The notes under the pieces: model-generated
Seen by the model: the letters and a program-made list of their open reading frames with translations, nothing else
Databases searched by the model: none
Told to the model about the DNA's origin: nothing
Assembly: GCF_009707485.1 (NCBI RefSeq)
Contig: NZ_CP046121.1
Location: 1,426,001-1,490,000, forward strand
Direction: 5' to 3'
DNA: 64,000 bases
Source of the DNA: Nostocoides sp. HKS02
GTDB taxonomy: Bacteria > Actinomycetota > Actinomycetes > Actinomycetales > Dermatophilaceae
Made by a program: the position numbers and the translations under genes
In this document: positions 46,132 to 55,632 of the stretch, in pieces
Layout: the number at the start of each line of letters is the position of its first letter
Position numbering within the stretch: position 1 is the first letter of the stretch

Positions 46132-47420
46132 GGGAGGCTCCATCCATTGGCCACGGCGAGGTCCTTGAGAGCCCGCCAGTCGGAGTAGTCGGTGAAACTG
46201 CCTGGTGCGCAGGGGGTTCCGGTGAAAGGCGCCACGGCATACTGCGGAACCGTGGTCTGCGGGGCGGTCGAGAAGTCGAGGACCTCGGCCAGGTTGTTGG
46301 CCGCGGCATCCCGCGGGGTCAACGGCGCGAGCCCCCAGCGCCACTCGATCATCTTCAGCACCGAGGTGTGGTCGTAGACGTCGTGGGCGACATACCCCCG
46401 ACGCGCTCGCGGCGAGATCATCAGGCAGGGGACGCGGAACCCGCGCATGCCCCATTCCGGGTGCGCGTCGGGAGCCGTCGTCGGGGGCACGTGGTCGAAG
46501 AACCCGCCCCACTCGTCGTAGTTGATGACCAGCGCGGTCGACTCCCAGCCCGGTCCCCTGGTGACCGCGTCGTACACCTGGCTCAGGAAGTACTGACCTG
46601 CCCGGATGTCGGCGTGGGGATGGTCGTCCGCGCTCGAACCGGTGCCCTCGTCGAGGAACTTGGGGTCGACGAAGGAGACGGCCGGGAGGGTGCCCGCGGC
46701 CGCGTCGGCGAGGAAGGACGAATAGGGCTTGGAGATGTCCAGGTACTTCTGGCCCCACAGCGCCGTGAAGGGCGTGTCGTAGTAGTAGTACGTCCCGGAC
46801 ACGCCGGCGTCCTTCAGGCGGTCCCAGATCGTCGGCATCGTCGCCGTGGTCGTCGAGTTGTGGAGGCGGTCGGTCTGGGCCGCGTGCTGGTAGAACCGGT
46901 TCGGGTAGGTCTCGGCGAGGATGGCGGAGAAGTAGTTGTCGCAGACGGTCCAGTCGCGAGCAGCCTTGCCGTAGAAGGCGAGGTCGGCGTCGGTGTAGTA
47001 GCCGATTGCGAAGGTGTCGTTGTCGCCCGCCTTGAGCCAGCCGTCGCACTTGCCCCCGTTGTACTCCACGCGCCCGCCCTCGAACGAGTGGTCGGGGTCC
47101 GGGTGTGCGCAACCCTGGTAGTCGACGAGGTGGTGGGTCTGGTGGGCCACGCCGTACCGGTCGACGTAGCTCAGTCCGCCCTGTCGGCCACGGGCCCCGG
47201 GCAACCAGCCGAGGTAGTGGTCGAACGACCGGTTCTCCATCATCACCACGACGATGTGCTCGATGCCGGACTGCTGCGGTGGGGGCAGGACCGCGCTGGA
47301 CCTGCTGGCGGTGCTGGACACGGCGGTGGCGGCGTCGGCTGACAGCGCTGGCACGCCGAGGGCCGAGGCCCCGACCGCCACACCGGTGCCTGCGATGAGC
47401 TGTCTGCGGGTGATCTCCAT
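46128..47420 (-). CDS. Phospholipase C-type phosphoesterase, Tat exported
   Basis: A 430-residue enzyme of the bacterial phospholipase C/phosphoesterase family (PF04185). The N-terminus is a Tat signal (TRRQLIAGTGVAVGASALG). The mature part begins IEHIVVVMMENRSFDHYLGW, the diagnostic metal-binding block, and includes LAETYPNRFY and the YDEWGGFFDHVPP block. It is shorter than the 700-residue phosphocholine-specific type. It starts at an ATG opposite the exported amidase gene and is coupled to the second phosphoesterase downstream. No PHO-box-like repeat was evident upstream. Confidence 0.92.
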   Translation of the reverse strand: MEITRRQLIAGTGVAVGASALGVPALSADAATAVSSTASRSSAVLPPPQQSGIEHIVVVMMENRSFDHYLGWLPGARGRQGGLSYVDRYGVAHQTHHLVDYQGCAHPDPDHSFEGGRVEYNGGKCDGWLKAGDNDTFAIGYYTDADLAFYGKAARDWTVCDNYFSAILAETYPNRFYQHAAQTDRLHNSTTTATMPTIWDRLKDAGVSGTYYYYDTPFTALWGQKYLDISKPYSSFLADAAAGTLPAVSFVDPKFLDEGTGSSADDHPHADIRAGQYFLSQVYDAVTRGPGWESTALVINYDEWGGFFDHVPPTTAPDAHPEWGMRGFRVPCLMISPRARRGYVAHDVYDHTSVLKMIEWRWGLAPLTPRDAAANNLAEVLDFSTAPQTTVPQYAVAPFTGTPCAPGSFTDYSDWRALKDLAVANGWSLP

Positions 47421-47540
47421 GCCGGGGACAACTCGACGGGGCCTGTCGAGGTCACGGGCACCACCCAGTGTTCACCTCGGGTTCACGTCGGTTGTGCCTC
47501 CCGCCGTGCATGCCGCCGCGCGGCACACCCTGCATCACAC

Positions 47541-47566
47541 CCGGCGTGTGCCACGCGACACGCCGG
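47541..47566. promoter_or_regulatory. Inverted repeat in divergent phospholipase/amidase space
   Basis: CCGGCGTGT and ACACGCCGG are perfect 9-bp complements separated by eight bases. They lie in the 257-base space between divergent genes, 121 bases from the phospholipase start and 112 from the amidase start. A regulator site is more likely than a terminator here. No regulator is identified. The rest of this space shows no gene. Confidence 0.45.
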
Positions 47567-47677
47567 AGGCAGGTCGTCCGAACGGTCATAAAACGACGCA
47601 CGGATAGGACATCGCACCCAACGGATGCCATTCTTCACTGTCGTCACATCTACCCCTGCTGACCCTCCGGACTCATC

Positions 47678-50114
47678 GTGCGCCTGATCTCTGCTGCCCT
47701 CGCCATCGCCCTCACGCCAGCCTTCGTCGCGCTCCCCACGGTGTCGTTCGCGGCGAGTGCCAAACCCCGCCCGGTCGCCCCGTCGGTCGTGAGCTCCCGG
47801 ATCGGGGGCATCGACCCGGTCTCGGCGGCCACCACCCCGGCCGCGCAGAGTGCCGCGGCTGCCGCCGCCGCCGTCGCGCCGCCGAACGCCGGCGCACAGC
47901 GGGCCACCGCGGCAGTCGCGAAGACCTTGAAGGTGTCCGTCCTCACCGGTGAGCGCCCTGAGAAGCGCTTCACGGTGGCGGGGGTGTCCTGGGCACGCAG
48001 CGCCGGCGTCAAGGCCACTGACGTGCTCGTACGGATGCGGGTCAAGGAGGCCGCCGGCTGGAGCGGATGGGAGACGCTGGCGATCCCTGACGACGGGCCC
48101 GACTCGACCACCGGCGAATCCACCAACGCCCGCGTCGGCACCACTCCCCTCGTCACCGACGGCGCCACGAGCGTCCAGGTGCGCGTGGACACCCCGGACG
48201 GCCAGAGCCTGCCCGACCTGAAGGTGACGACCATCGACCCGGGCAGCTCGCCCGCCGACGACAGCCTCACCCCGTCGACTCCCGCGGGCTCGGCCTCCGC
48301 GGCGGCCCTGCAGCCCACGATCATCACCCGCGCCCAGTGGGGGAGCCGACGAGAGCCTGCGCCACGCCGAGACGCTGAGCACGACCATCAAGTCGATCGT
48401 GATCCACCACACCGCGGGGACGAACGACTACACCCAGGCCACCGCCGCTGCCCAGGTGCGCGGCATCTACGCCTACGACACGCTCGGGCTCGGGTGGGCC
48501 GACATCGCCTACAACTTCCTCGTCGACAAGTGGGGACGCGTCTACGAGGGGCGCGCGGGCTCCATCACACTGCCGGTCCGCGGCGCCCACGCCATGGGGT
48601 TCAACACCGACACCATGGGAATCGCAGCGATGGGCAACTACGAGACCACCACCGCGCCCGACGCCATGGTCGACTCGCTGGCCAAGGTCGCCGGCTGGAA
48701 GCTCTCCCAGTACGGCGTCAACCCGCTCGGCACCGCTCGGCTGACCTCACAGGGTGGAGCCGGCACCAAGTACGCGGCGGGCGTCAGCGTCACGCTCCCC
48801 GCCATCAACGCCCACCAGAACACCTCCTACACGCTCTGCCCGGGCAAGTATCTCTATCCGCTCATGGACACCATCAGGCAGAAGGCCGCGCTCTACGCGA
48901 CCTACTCGACGACGAGTGGTCCGATCCCCGTCCAGACCGCCAACCTGTATGCCGCCTACGGCTCGCTCACGCTCGCATCGGGATCCACGGGCTGGCCCGT
49001 GCGCGACCTGCAGCTGGAGCTGAACCGCCGCGGCTACAGCGTCGGACCCGCGGACGGCGACTTCGGCGCCCTGACGGCCACAGCTGTGACGAGCTTCCAG
49101 AAGGCGGCCAAGCTCACCCAGACCGGGCGCGTCGCCGCGAACGACTGGAAGGCCCTTTCCGGCCTGCCCTACACCCAGGTGCCCAGCGCACCCCTGCCAC
49201 CGATCCCCGGGTTCAACGCCGACGGGCGCGGTGACGTCATGGGCCGCACCGGCACGGGCGACCTGTACTACTACCCGACCGCGGTCGGGACGGTCGGCGC
49301 TCCGGTCAAGATCAGCTCCGGCTGGAACGGTTTCACCCAGGTCGTCTCCCCCGGCGACTGGAACGGCGACCGGTGGTCCGACGTGCTCGCACTGACCGGC
49401 ACCGGCAAGCTCTACCTGTACAAGGGCAACGGCAAGGGCGGCTTCCTCGGTGCTGGCACCCTCATCGCGCAGGGCCTGACGGGGTACATCGATCTCCTCG
49501 GCCCGGGCGACATGAACGGTGACAAGAAGCCAGACCTCCTGGCCCGCAAGGCGAACGGGGAGCTGTGGCTGCTGGCGGGTAACGGCACGGGCGGCTTCCT
49601 CGGGGCTCCCCGACGGATCGCCACCGGTTGGCAGCTGCTCACCCAGGTGATCACGCCAGGAGACGTCACCGGCGACGGGCGGCCCGACCTGCTCGCCCGG
49701 ACCGCATCCGGCGCGCTCTACCTCTACGCCGGGACCGGAAACACGACGGGCACGGCGAGCGGTTACCGGCCGGGCAAGCTCGTCTCCGGGGGTTGGCAGG
49801 CCTACAACACGGTCTTCTCCACCGGCGACCTCACCGGCGACGGTCGCGCGGACCTCATCGCGCGGACCTCGGCGAACCTGGACTACGTCTTCCCGGGAAC
49901 GGGCACCGGCGCCTTCCTTGCCGCCAAGCGCATCACGGTGCCGTGGGGCGCCACCACCCGGCTTGTTCGGCGTCCGCTGAGGACCACGTGGCGCGGCGCG
50001 GCGTGGCACGCACGCCGTGGGGTCGCGGTTCAGCCGTGCGAGACCGGCTTGAGCGGTGCTCCGCTCGCGAGGATCGCCGAGGTGAGCGCCGCGGCCGCCT
50101 CGGCCGGCGCCTGA
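47678..50114 (+). CDS. Exported N-acetylmuramoyl-L-alanine amidase with PG-binding and FG-GAP repeats, frameshifted
   Basis: This is a peptidoglycan amidase of the PGRP/amidase-2 type. Order: signal peptide (about 1-25), a 190-residue linker, the amidase domain with IHHTAGTND and AHQNTSYTLCPGKY (zinc ligands), a PG_binding_1 domain (LNRRGYSVGPADGDFGALT), then four or five FG-GAP-type repeats (GDMNGDKKPDLLA). The frame breaks in a G5 run at 48339-48343; dropping one G restores RAQWGADESLRHAE. A second shift near 49964 is possible, since one fewer base would end the protein as LFGVR at 49980; as written it overruns LysR by 85 bases. Confidence 0.85.
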
Positions 50115-50905
50115 CGGTTGGTCAGGAGCACGAGGTCCAGGTGCGGGAGCTTCGGTAGACCGCTCGACGTCGGCAGCTCGACGAGGTCCGACGGCATGAG
50201 GGTCCTTGCCATGACGGTGATTCCGAGCCCGGCCCGGACCGCCGCCAGGACACCGTTGACCCCGCGCACGGTGCAGGTGATGCGGCTGCGCCTGCCCTGC
50301 TTCTCCAGGGCCTGGACGCTGACCGCGCGGCTGAGACTCGGTGCTTGGTAGACGACGAGCGGAACCGGCTGCTCAGGATCGAGCCGCAGGCTGTCCACGG
50401 CCACCCACACGAGCTGGTCGCGGCGAACGAGCTGGCCCTTGGCGAGGGTCGGGGTGCCCGCACTGCGCTTGACGAATGCCACGTCCAGGTGACCGGACTC
50501 GATCCGGCGCAGGAGGCTGTCGTTCTGCAGGACGGCGAGCTCGAGGTCGATCCGCGGGTAGAGCTGACGGAAGTCGCGCAGGATGCGCGGCAACGGGGTC
50601 AGGGCGAGGTCGTCGGTGACCCCGAAACGCAGCCGACCGGCCAGGTGCGACCCGGTGAAGTACCCGACCGCTCGCTCCTGCGCGGCCAGGATGTCGCGGG
50701 CGAACCCGGCCATCGCCTCGCCGTCCGACGTGAGCGCGACGCGACGCGTGTCGCGCAGGAACAGGGGCCGCCCCACCGCGTCCTCCAGGCGCCGGACGTG
50801 TTGGCTAACCGTGGGTTGGCGGAGACCGAGGGACTGCGCCGCCCGGGTGAAGCTGAGCGACTGCGCGACGGCAAGGAACGTGCGCAGCAGCTCGGGTTCG
50901 TACAC
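50030..50905 (-). CDS. LysR family transcriptional regulator
   Basis: A 291-residue LysR regulator with the N-terminal winged helix (LLRTFLAVAQSLSFTRAAQSLGL, then RQPTVSQHVRRLEDAVGRPLF) and a periplasmic-binding-like effector domain (FGVTDDLALTPLPRILRDF). GTG at 50905 has GAGGAG about eight bases upstream. It is divergent from an MFS exporter gene across an AT-rich 161-base space, the usual arrangement for a LysR activator of a transporter. The effector is unknown. Confidence 0.93.
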   Translation of the reverse strand: MYEPELLRTFLAVAQSLSFTRAAQSLGLRQPTVSQHVRRLEDAVGRPLFLRDTRRVALTSDGEAMAGFARDILAAQERAVGYFTGSHLAGRLRFGVTDDLALTPLPRILRDFRQLYPRIDLELAVLQNDSLLRRIESGHLDVAFVKRSAGTPTLAKGQLVRRDQLVWVAVDSLRLDPEQPVPLVVYQAPSLSRAVSVQALEKQGRRSRITCTVRGVNGVLAAVRAGLGITVMARTLMPSDLVELPTSSGLPKLPHLDLVLLTNRQAPAEAAAALTSAILASGAPLKPVSHG

Positions 50906-51066
50906 GACGGGGCTCCTCGGACGACACTACTGGCGGGCACTCATCATCTAACGCAATAACACTTATACCACTCATTCTCGCCAACAATAGGGCGTGCACT
51001 CCGCGAAGCCCCCAGACTGGACCGGTACGCAACCAGAACCGCACCGAACCTCGTCCAGGACGACAC

Positions 51067-52411
51067 ATGGGCCTTCCCGCCGACACTTCAGTCCCCCTCT
51101 CCGACTCCCTTGCCACCGCAGTCCTTTCACGCAACTTCCCCGCACTGTCCAACCGCAACTTCCGGCTCCTGCTCAGCGGCCTGCTCCTCTCGGGCACCGG
51201 CGGGTGGATCCAACGGGTCGCGCAGGACTGGCTCGTTCTCACCATCACCGACAGCCCGGTGGCTGTCGGCGCCGTGACGGCCTGCCAGTTCCTGCCGACC
51301 CTGCTCTTCGGTCTGCACGGCGGCCTGCTGGCCGACCGCTTCCCCCAAGCGCCGCATCCTGCTGACCACGCAGCTGTCGATGGCCGCCACGGCAGCCACC
51401 CTCGCCGGGCTTGCCCTGTCTGGTCACGTCGCGGTCTGGCACGTCTTCGCACTCGCTCTGGTGCTCGGCGTCGTCACAGCAGTCGACAATCCCGTCCGGC
51501 AGTCCTTCGTGTCCGAGGTCGTCGACCACGCCCACCTGCCCAACGCGATCAGCCTCGTCTCGTGCACGTTCCAGCTCGGCGCCATGGTCGGGCCGGTAGT
51601 CGGTGGCGTTCTCATGGGCGCCGTCGGAGCCGGCTATGCCTTCGCCGTCAACGCGATCACGTTCGTCGGACCGGTCGTGGCACTCCTCCTGATGCGCGGC
51701 GCGGACCGGGTCACGCCATCGGTCGCGCCGGTCGCCGCGGGCGAGGAGCCCGCGCCGGCTGCACCCGGCATACGCGAAGGGCTGTCGTACGCGCTCCACA
51801 CGCCTACGGTGCTGTGGCCGGTGGTCATGGTCGGGGCGTTCGGCTTCTTCACCATCAGCCTGCCGGTGACCCTCGCCGCCTTCGCCAAGAACGAGTTCCA
51901 CTCCGGCGCAACCGGGCTGGGCGTGCTCAACGGCATCGTGGCCACGGGCGCGCTGGTCGGTGCGATGACGACCGCACGGCGCACCAGGCCACTGCGGTTG
52001 CGCACGGTCGGGTTCGCGGCCTGGGCTCTCGCGACGGCGCTCGTGCTCGCCGCCGCGGCCCCCGACCAGCCCGCGTTCGTCCTGCTGCTCGCTGCCGTGG
52101 GGGCGGCCAACCTCGCCTTCCTCACCTCGGCGCAGTCCCTCGTCCAGCTGGCGGCTGCTGACCACCTGCGTGGTCGCGTGGTGGGGCTCTACATGCTCGT
52201 CTTCATCGGTAGCGGTGCGCTCGGCGGTCCGGTGGTGGGGCTGCTGGCCGAGCACCTCGGCGCACGGATGGGGTTGTTCGTCTCCGGCGCCGTGCCGGCT
52301 GTCGCGACGATGCTCGTCTGCCGTCACCTGGCCCGGACGGCCTCGCTCAGAGTCGGGCTGACGGCCTTCTCGGTGCGGGTCGTGCGCCCGTCGCTGCTCC
52401 CCCGCGGCTAG
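51067..52411 (+). CDS. MFS transporter (EntS/MFS_3-like), frameshifted
   Basis: A twelve-helix exporter of about 447 residues. The first half has NFRLLLSGLLLSGTGGWIQRVAQDWLVL and helix 2/motif A GGLLADRFPKRRIL; the second half starts at MAATAATLAGLAL. The frame breaks in a C5 run at 51342-51346, inside motif A; with one C fewer it reads LADRFPKRRILLTTQLSMAA and is intact. It belongs to the family of siderophore and macrolide exporters. A LysR regulator is divergent from it. Confidence 0.88.
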
Positions 52412-52580
52412 ACCCCGCGGCTCGCGCCTGCGACCAGCACCCCGCCGCTGGGCACCGCCGGCCTGCGCGGGCTGGTCACATCGTCCGAAATGGCCGAAAT
52501 TCGTGACATCCCGGCCATAGGGGGTCTGAGGCGGTAGAACATGTACGCGTCGCTGACTGTGCGGCGGGAAGTCGTTCCGC

Positions 52581-52604
52581 CCAGGCCCTCACCGTGAGGC
52601 CTGG
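52581..52604 (+). promoter_or_regulatory. Hairpin in the leader of the protease gene
   Basis: CCAGGCCCTCA pairs with TGAGGCCTGG around a short loop, with one bulged base. It ends 20 bases upstream of the protease ATG, close to its ribosome-binding sequence. The 213-base space upstream (52412-52624) holds no gene; direct repeats of CCGAAAT are present near 52490. A role in translation control is only a suggestion. Confidence 0.4.
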
Positions 52605-52624
52605 CGGACTGTCGAGGGGGTTCC

Positions 52625-55600
52625 ATGCACTTGGTCCGTCGTCGTTCGGTGGTCTGTGCTGCCGTCGTCCTGGGGCTGCTCGTCCCGTCAGCGTCCATCG
52701 CGGTTGCGGCGGGCGCTGCCGACAGCTCGACCGGAGGCAAGCAGGCCCGCCTCGAGCAGCTGCGATCGAACGTTGCGAAGAAGCCCGCCTCGGCCGACCC
52801 CAAGGCGTCGCATGCGCTGCGCACCCTCGCGGTGCAGCGCGAGTCGGGCAAGGTCGTGCTGGCGGTCAAGGTGCGTGGCGGTGCGAACGTGTCGACCAGG
52901 CTCGCCGACGTCGCCCGCGCGGCGAAGGCGCAGGGCGCGCAGCAGCGCCGGGTGCTGCGGCAGCTCGGAACGGTCTCCATCGCCGTCCCCCAAGGGCAGG
53001 CCGACCAGATCGCCGCCCAGCTGAGGCAGCGCTCCGACGTGGCGCGAGTCGACGTCGTGGTGCGCAAGACGCTCAGCTTCGTCCCCAACGACGAGTACTA
53101 CTCCACGACGGCGCCCTACCTTGACGCGATCTCGGCCCCCGCGGCATGGGACGTCCACCAGGGTGATGCAACGGTGAAGATCGCGGTGGTCGACAGTGGG
53201 GTCGACGTGTCGCACCCAGACCTCGTCGGGCGCATCAGCGACACCTACAACGCCGTGGACAGCGGAACAGATGTCACCGACACCGTGGGGCACGGGACGT
53301 TCGTCGCCGGCGTGGCCGCCGCGACCGGCAACAACGGCATCGGCGTGGCCGGCGCCGCCATGGGTGCGAGCGTCATGGCGGTCAAGGTCGCCGACTCCAC
53401 CGGCCAGATCTGGTCGGATGCCGAGGCCGCCGGTATCGACTGGGCAGCCGACCACGGTGCCAAGGTGATCAACCTCAGCCTCGGCAGCGACACCCCCACC
53501 CAGCTCGAGAGCGACGCCGTCGCGTACGCGCAGGGCAAGGGTGTCCTCGTCGTGGCCGCCGCCGGCAACGACGCGACGACCACGCCGAGCTACCCCGCGG
53601 CATACCCGCAGGTGGTCGCCGTGGGCGCCACGGATGCCGCCGGGCACCGTGCCCCCTTCTCCGAGTACGGCAGCTGGGTCACCGTCGGCGCCCCGGGCAC
53701 CGGCATCCACAGCACGACGCCGACCTCGGGCACCATCGACTTCCAGCCGAACTACGACGTCGCCGACGGCACGTCGTTCTCCAGCCCACTCGTCGCGGCC
53801 GAGGCCGCGCTGTTGTGGTCGATGCGGCCAGCGGTGAACGCGGCAGACGTCCGCGCGGCGATCGTGCGCTCGGCCCACGGGTATGCCGGACTCGGCCTCG
53901 GCGCCGGTCAGGTCGACTTCCGCGCCGCGCAGGACGCGCTCCGGCCCGACAGCGTGCCCACGTTGACCGCTCCTGCTGACGGAGCCACCGTCGCGGGTGT
54001 TGTCTCGCTGTCGGCGTCCTCGACCGCCCCCGAGCTGAACTTCGCCGTCGACGGCGGTCCCCTCGGGAGCCTCCCCCAACGGGTGGTCGGAGGCACCGCC
54101 GGCGTGTCGTGGTCGACCTACGGCGTCCCGAACGGGCCGCACACGATCACCGCCTACGACTGCAGCCTCGGCGCCCTGTGCAACACCGCTGTCGCCCAGG
54201 CCAGCGTCACGGTGGCCAACGAGGCGCCGCAGGTCACCTCCCCGACCCCCTCGCAGCTGCTGACCGGCAACGCCACCTTCACCGCCTCCGCCCCCGGCGG
54301 CGCTGTCGCCTTCCTCGTCGACGGTGTGCGGCGCGGCCTGGACTACGCCGCTCCCTACACCCTGGCGTCCTCGATGAGCGCGCTGAGCGACGGCACCCAC
54401 ACGCTCACCGTCGTGAGCTGTTCCGCGACCGGTAGCTGCAACGGCCCCGTGTCGAGCCCCGTGACGTTCAGGGCGCTGTCGCTGCACCCGCGCTTCTCCA
54501 GCGTCTGGCCGAACCTGTTCAGCCCCAACGGGGATGGCCGGCTGGACTCGTCGAAGGCGACCTACATCCTCCCCGACACCGAGGTCGTTCGGTTCGCTGT
54601 GTTCAACGCCGCCGGCGCTGTCGTCCGGGGACCCGTGGCCCTGGGCACGCAGCTCGCCGGCACCCACAGCGCGACCTGGAACGGGGTCCTGAACACCGGC
54701 GCCCGGGCCCCCAGCGGCACGTACCGGCTCGGGATCATCACGAGCCGCGCCACCCCCTCGATGACCCTCTGGGGCAGCATCCTCGCCACCGTCGTGGTCG
54801 ACCAGATCGCTCCGACGATGTCCTCGATCAGCGGCAGCGGGAGCGGGTTCTACCCCTACCCCGACCACTACCGGGACTCCTTCGCCCCGTCGTTGACCTT
54901 GAGCGAGCGGGCCACGGTGACGATGACGGTCCGGACCAGCTCGGGTGCGCTCGTCCGGGCGTTCTCGGCCAACCTCCCGGCCGGCCGGACGTCGATCGCC
55001 TGGAACGGTCGCAACAGCGCAGGCGCTCTCGTGCCGGCCAGCACGTACTACTGGACGCTCACCGCCCAGGACCCCGCGGGCAACCGTCGGGGCAGCGCGC
55101 GGTACTCGGTGTGGACCAGCTCGAGGCGGCTGCTGACGAAGACGGCGACCCTGACCCGGTCCGGAGCCCAGTTCACCTCGGCCGGCGGCACCGACCTCTC
55201 GTGTGCCGGCGCAGACCCGACGGTGTCCGACTTCGCGCCCAACGGCGTGTGGCTCAGCAACGTGTGCGACCCCAGCACCAACGGTGGCCAGGTCGCCGCC
55301 GCGGTGTACTCGTTCACGCTGCCGTCGGCGATCGGCTACACCTCCCTCCGGGTGGACGCCTACGGCAACTCGCTGGCGCCCTCGGTCTTGGGCGTCGGCT
55401 TCACGCGGTGGGGCACTCAGGAGTACCAGTTCACGACCGAGCTGCTCACCGGGACGACCAACGCGTGGCGCACGCTCGGCCCCGTCTCGGCGACCGGGCT
55501 GGTCAGCTCCAGTCACGAGGTCGAGGGCACGATCTACGTGCCCAACGAGCCGGGCGTGAACTCCATGAACGAGTACGACTACGACCTCGGTTCGGTCCAC

Positions 55601-55630
55601 CTCGTCGTGACCTACACCGTCCTGTCGTAG
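52625..55630 (+). CDS. Secreted subtilisin-like (S8) serine protease with C-terminal Ig/FlgD-like domains
   Basis: A 1001-residue exported protease. A signal peptide (about 1-30) and an inhibitor-like propeptide (to about 155) are followed by the subtilase domain. Its triad is Asp190 (VVDSGVD), His223 (GHGTFVAG) and Ser384 (GTSFSSPLVA). The rest is beta-rich: Ig-like repeats with vicinal Cys pairs (CSLGALC, CSATGSC), then a FSPNGDGRLD segment and two FlgD-type Ig modules (TWNGVLNTGARAPSGTYRL, WNGRNSAGALVPASTYYW). No sorting signal is seen at the C-terminus, so it is probably released. The next gene starts two bases after its stop. Confidence 0.92.
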   Translation: MHLVRRRSVVCAAVVLGLLVPSASIAVAAGAADSSTGGKQARLEQLRSNVAKKPASADPKASHALRTLAVQRESGKVVLAVKVRGGANVSTRLADVARAAKAQGAQQRRVLRQLGTVSIAVPQGQADQIAAQLRQRSDVARVDVVVRKTLSFVPNDEYYSTTAPYLDAISAPAAWDVHQGDATVKIAVVDSGVDVSHPDLVGRISDTYNAVDSGTDVTDTVGHGTFVAGVAAATGNNGIGVAGAAMGASVMAVKVADSTGQIWSDAEAAGIDWAADHGAKVINLSLGSDTPTQLESDAVAYAQGKGVLVVAAAGNDATTTPSYPAAYPQVVAVGATDAAGHRAPFSEYGSWVTVGAPGTGIHSTTPTSGTIDFQPNYDVADGTSFSSPLVAAEAALLWSMRPAVNAADVRAAIVRSAHGYAGLGLGAGQVDFRAAQDALRPDSVPTLTAPADGATVAGVVSLSASSTAPELNFAVDGGPLGSLPQRVVGGTAGVSWSTYGVPNGPHTITAYDCSLGALCNTAVAQASVTVANEAPQVTSPTPSQLLTGNATFTASAPGGAVAFLVDGVRRGLDYAAPYTLASSMSALSDGTHTLTVVSCSATGSCNGPVSSPVTFRALSLHPRFSSVWPNLFSPNGDGRLDSSKATYILPDTEVVRFAVFNAAGAVVRGPVALGTQLAGTHSATWNGVLNTGARAPSGTYRLGIITSRATPSMTLWGSILATVVVDQIAPTMSSISGSGSGFYPYPDHYRDSFAPSLTLSERATVTMTVRTSSGALVRAFSANLPAGRTSIAWNGRNSAGALVPASTYYWTLTAQDPAGNRRGSARYSVWTSSRRLLTKTATLTRSGAQFTSAGGTDLSCAGADPTVSDFAPNGVWLSNVCDPSTNGGQVAAAVYSFTLPSAIGYTSLRVDAYGNSLAPSVLGVGFTRWGTQEYQFTTELLTGTTNAWRTLGPVSATGLVSSSHEVEGTIYVPNEPGVNSMNEYDYDLGSVHLVVTYTVLS

Positions 55631-55632
55631 CC

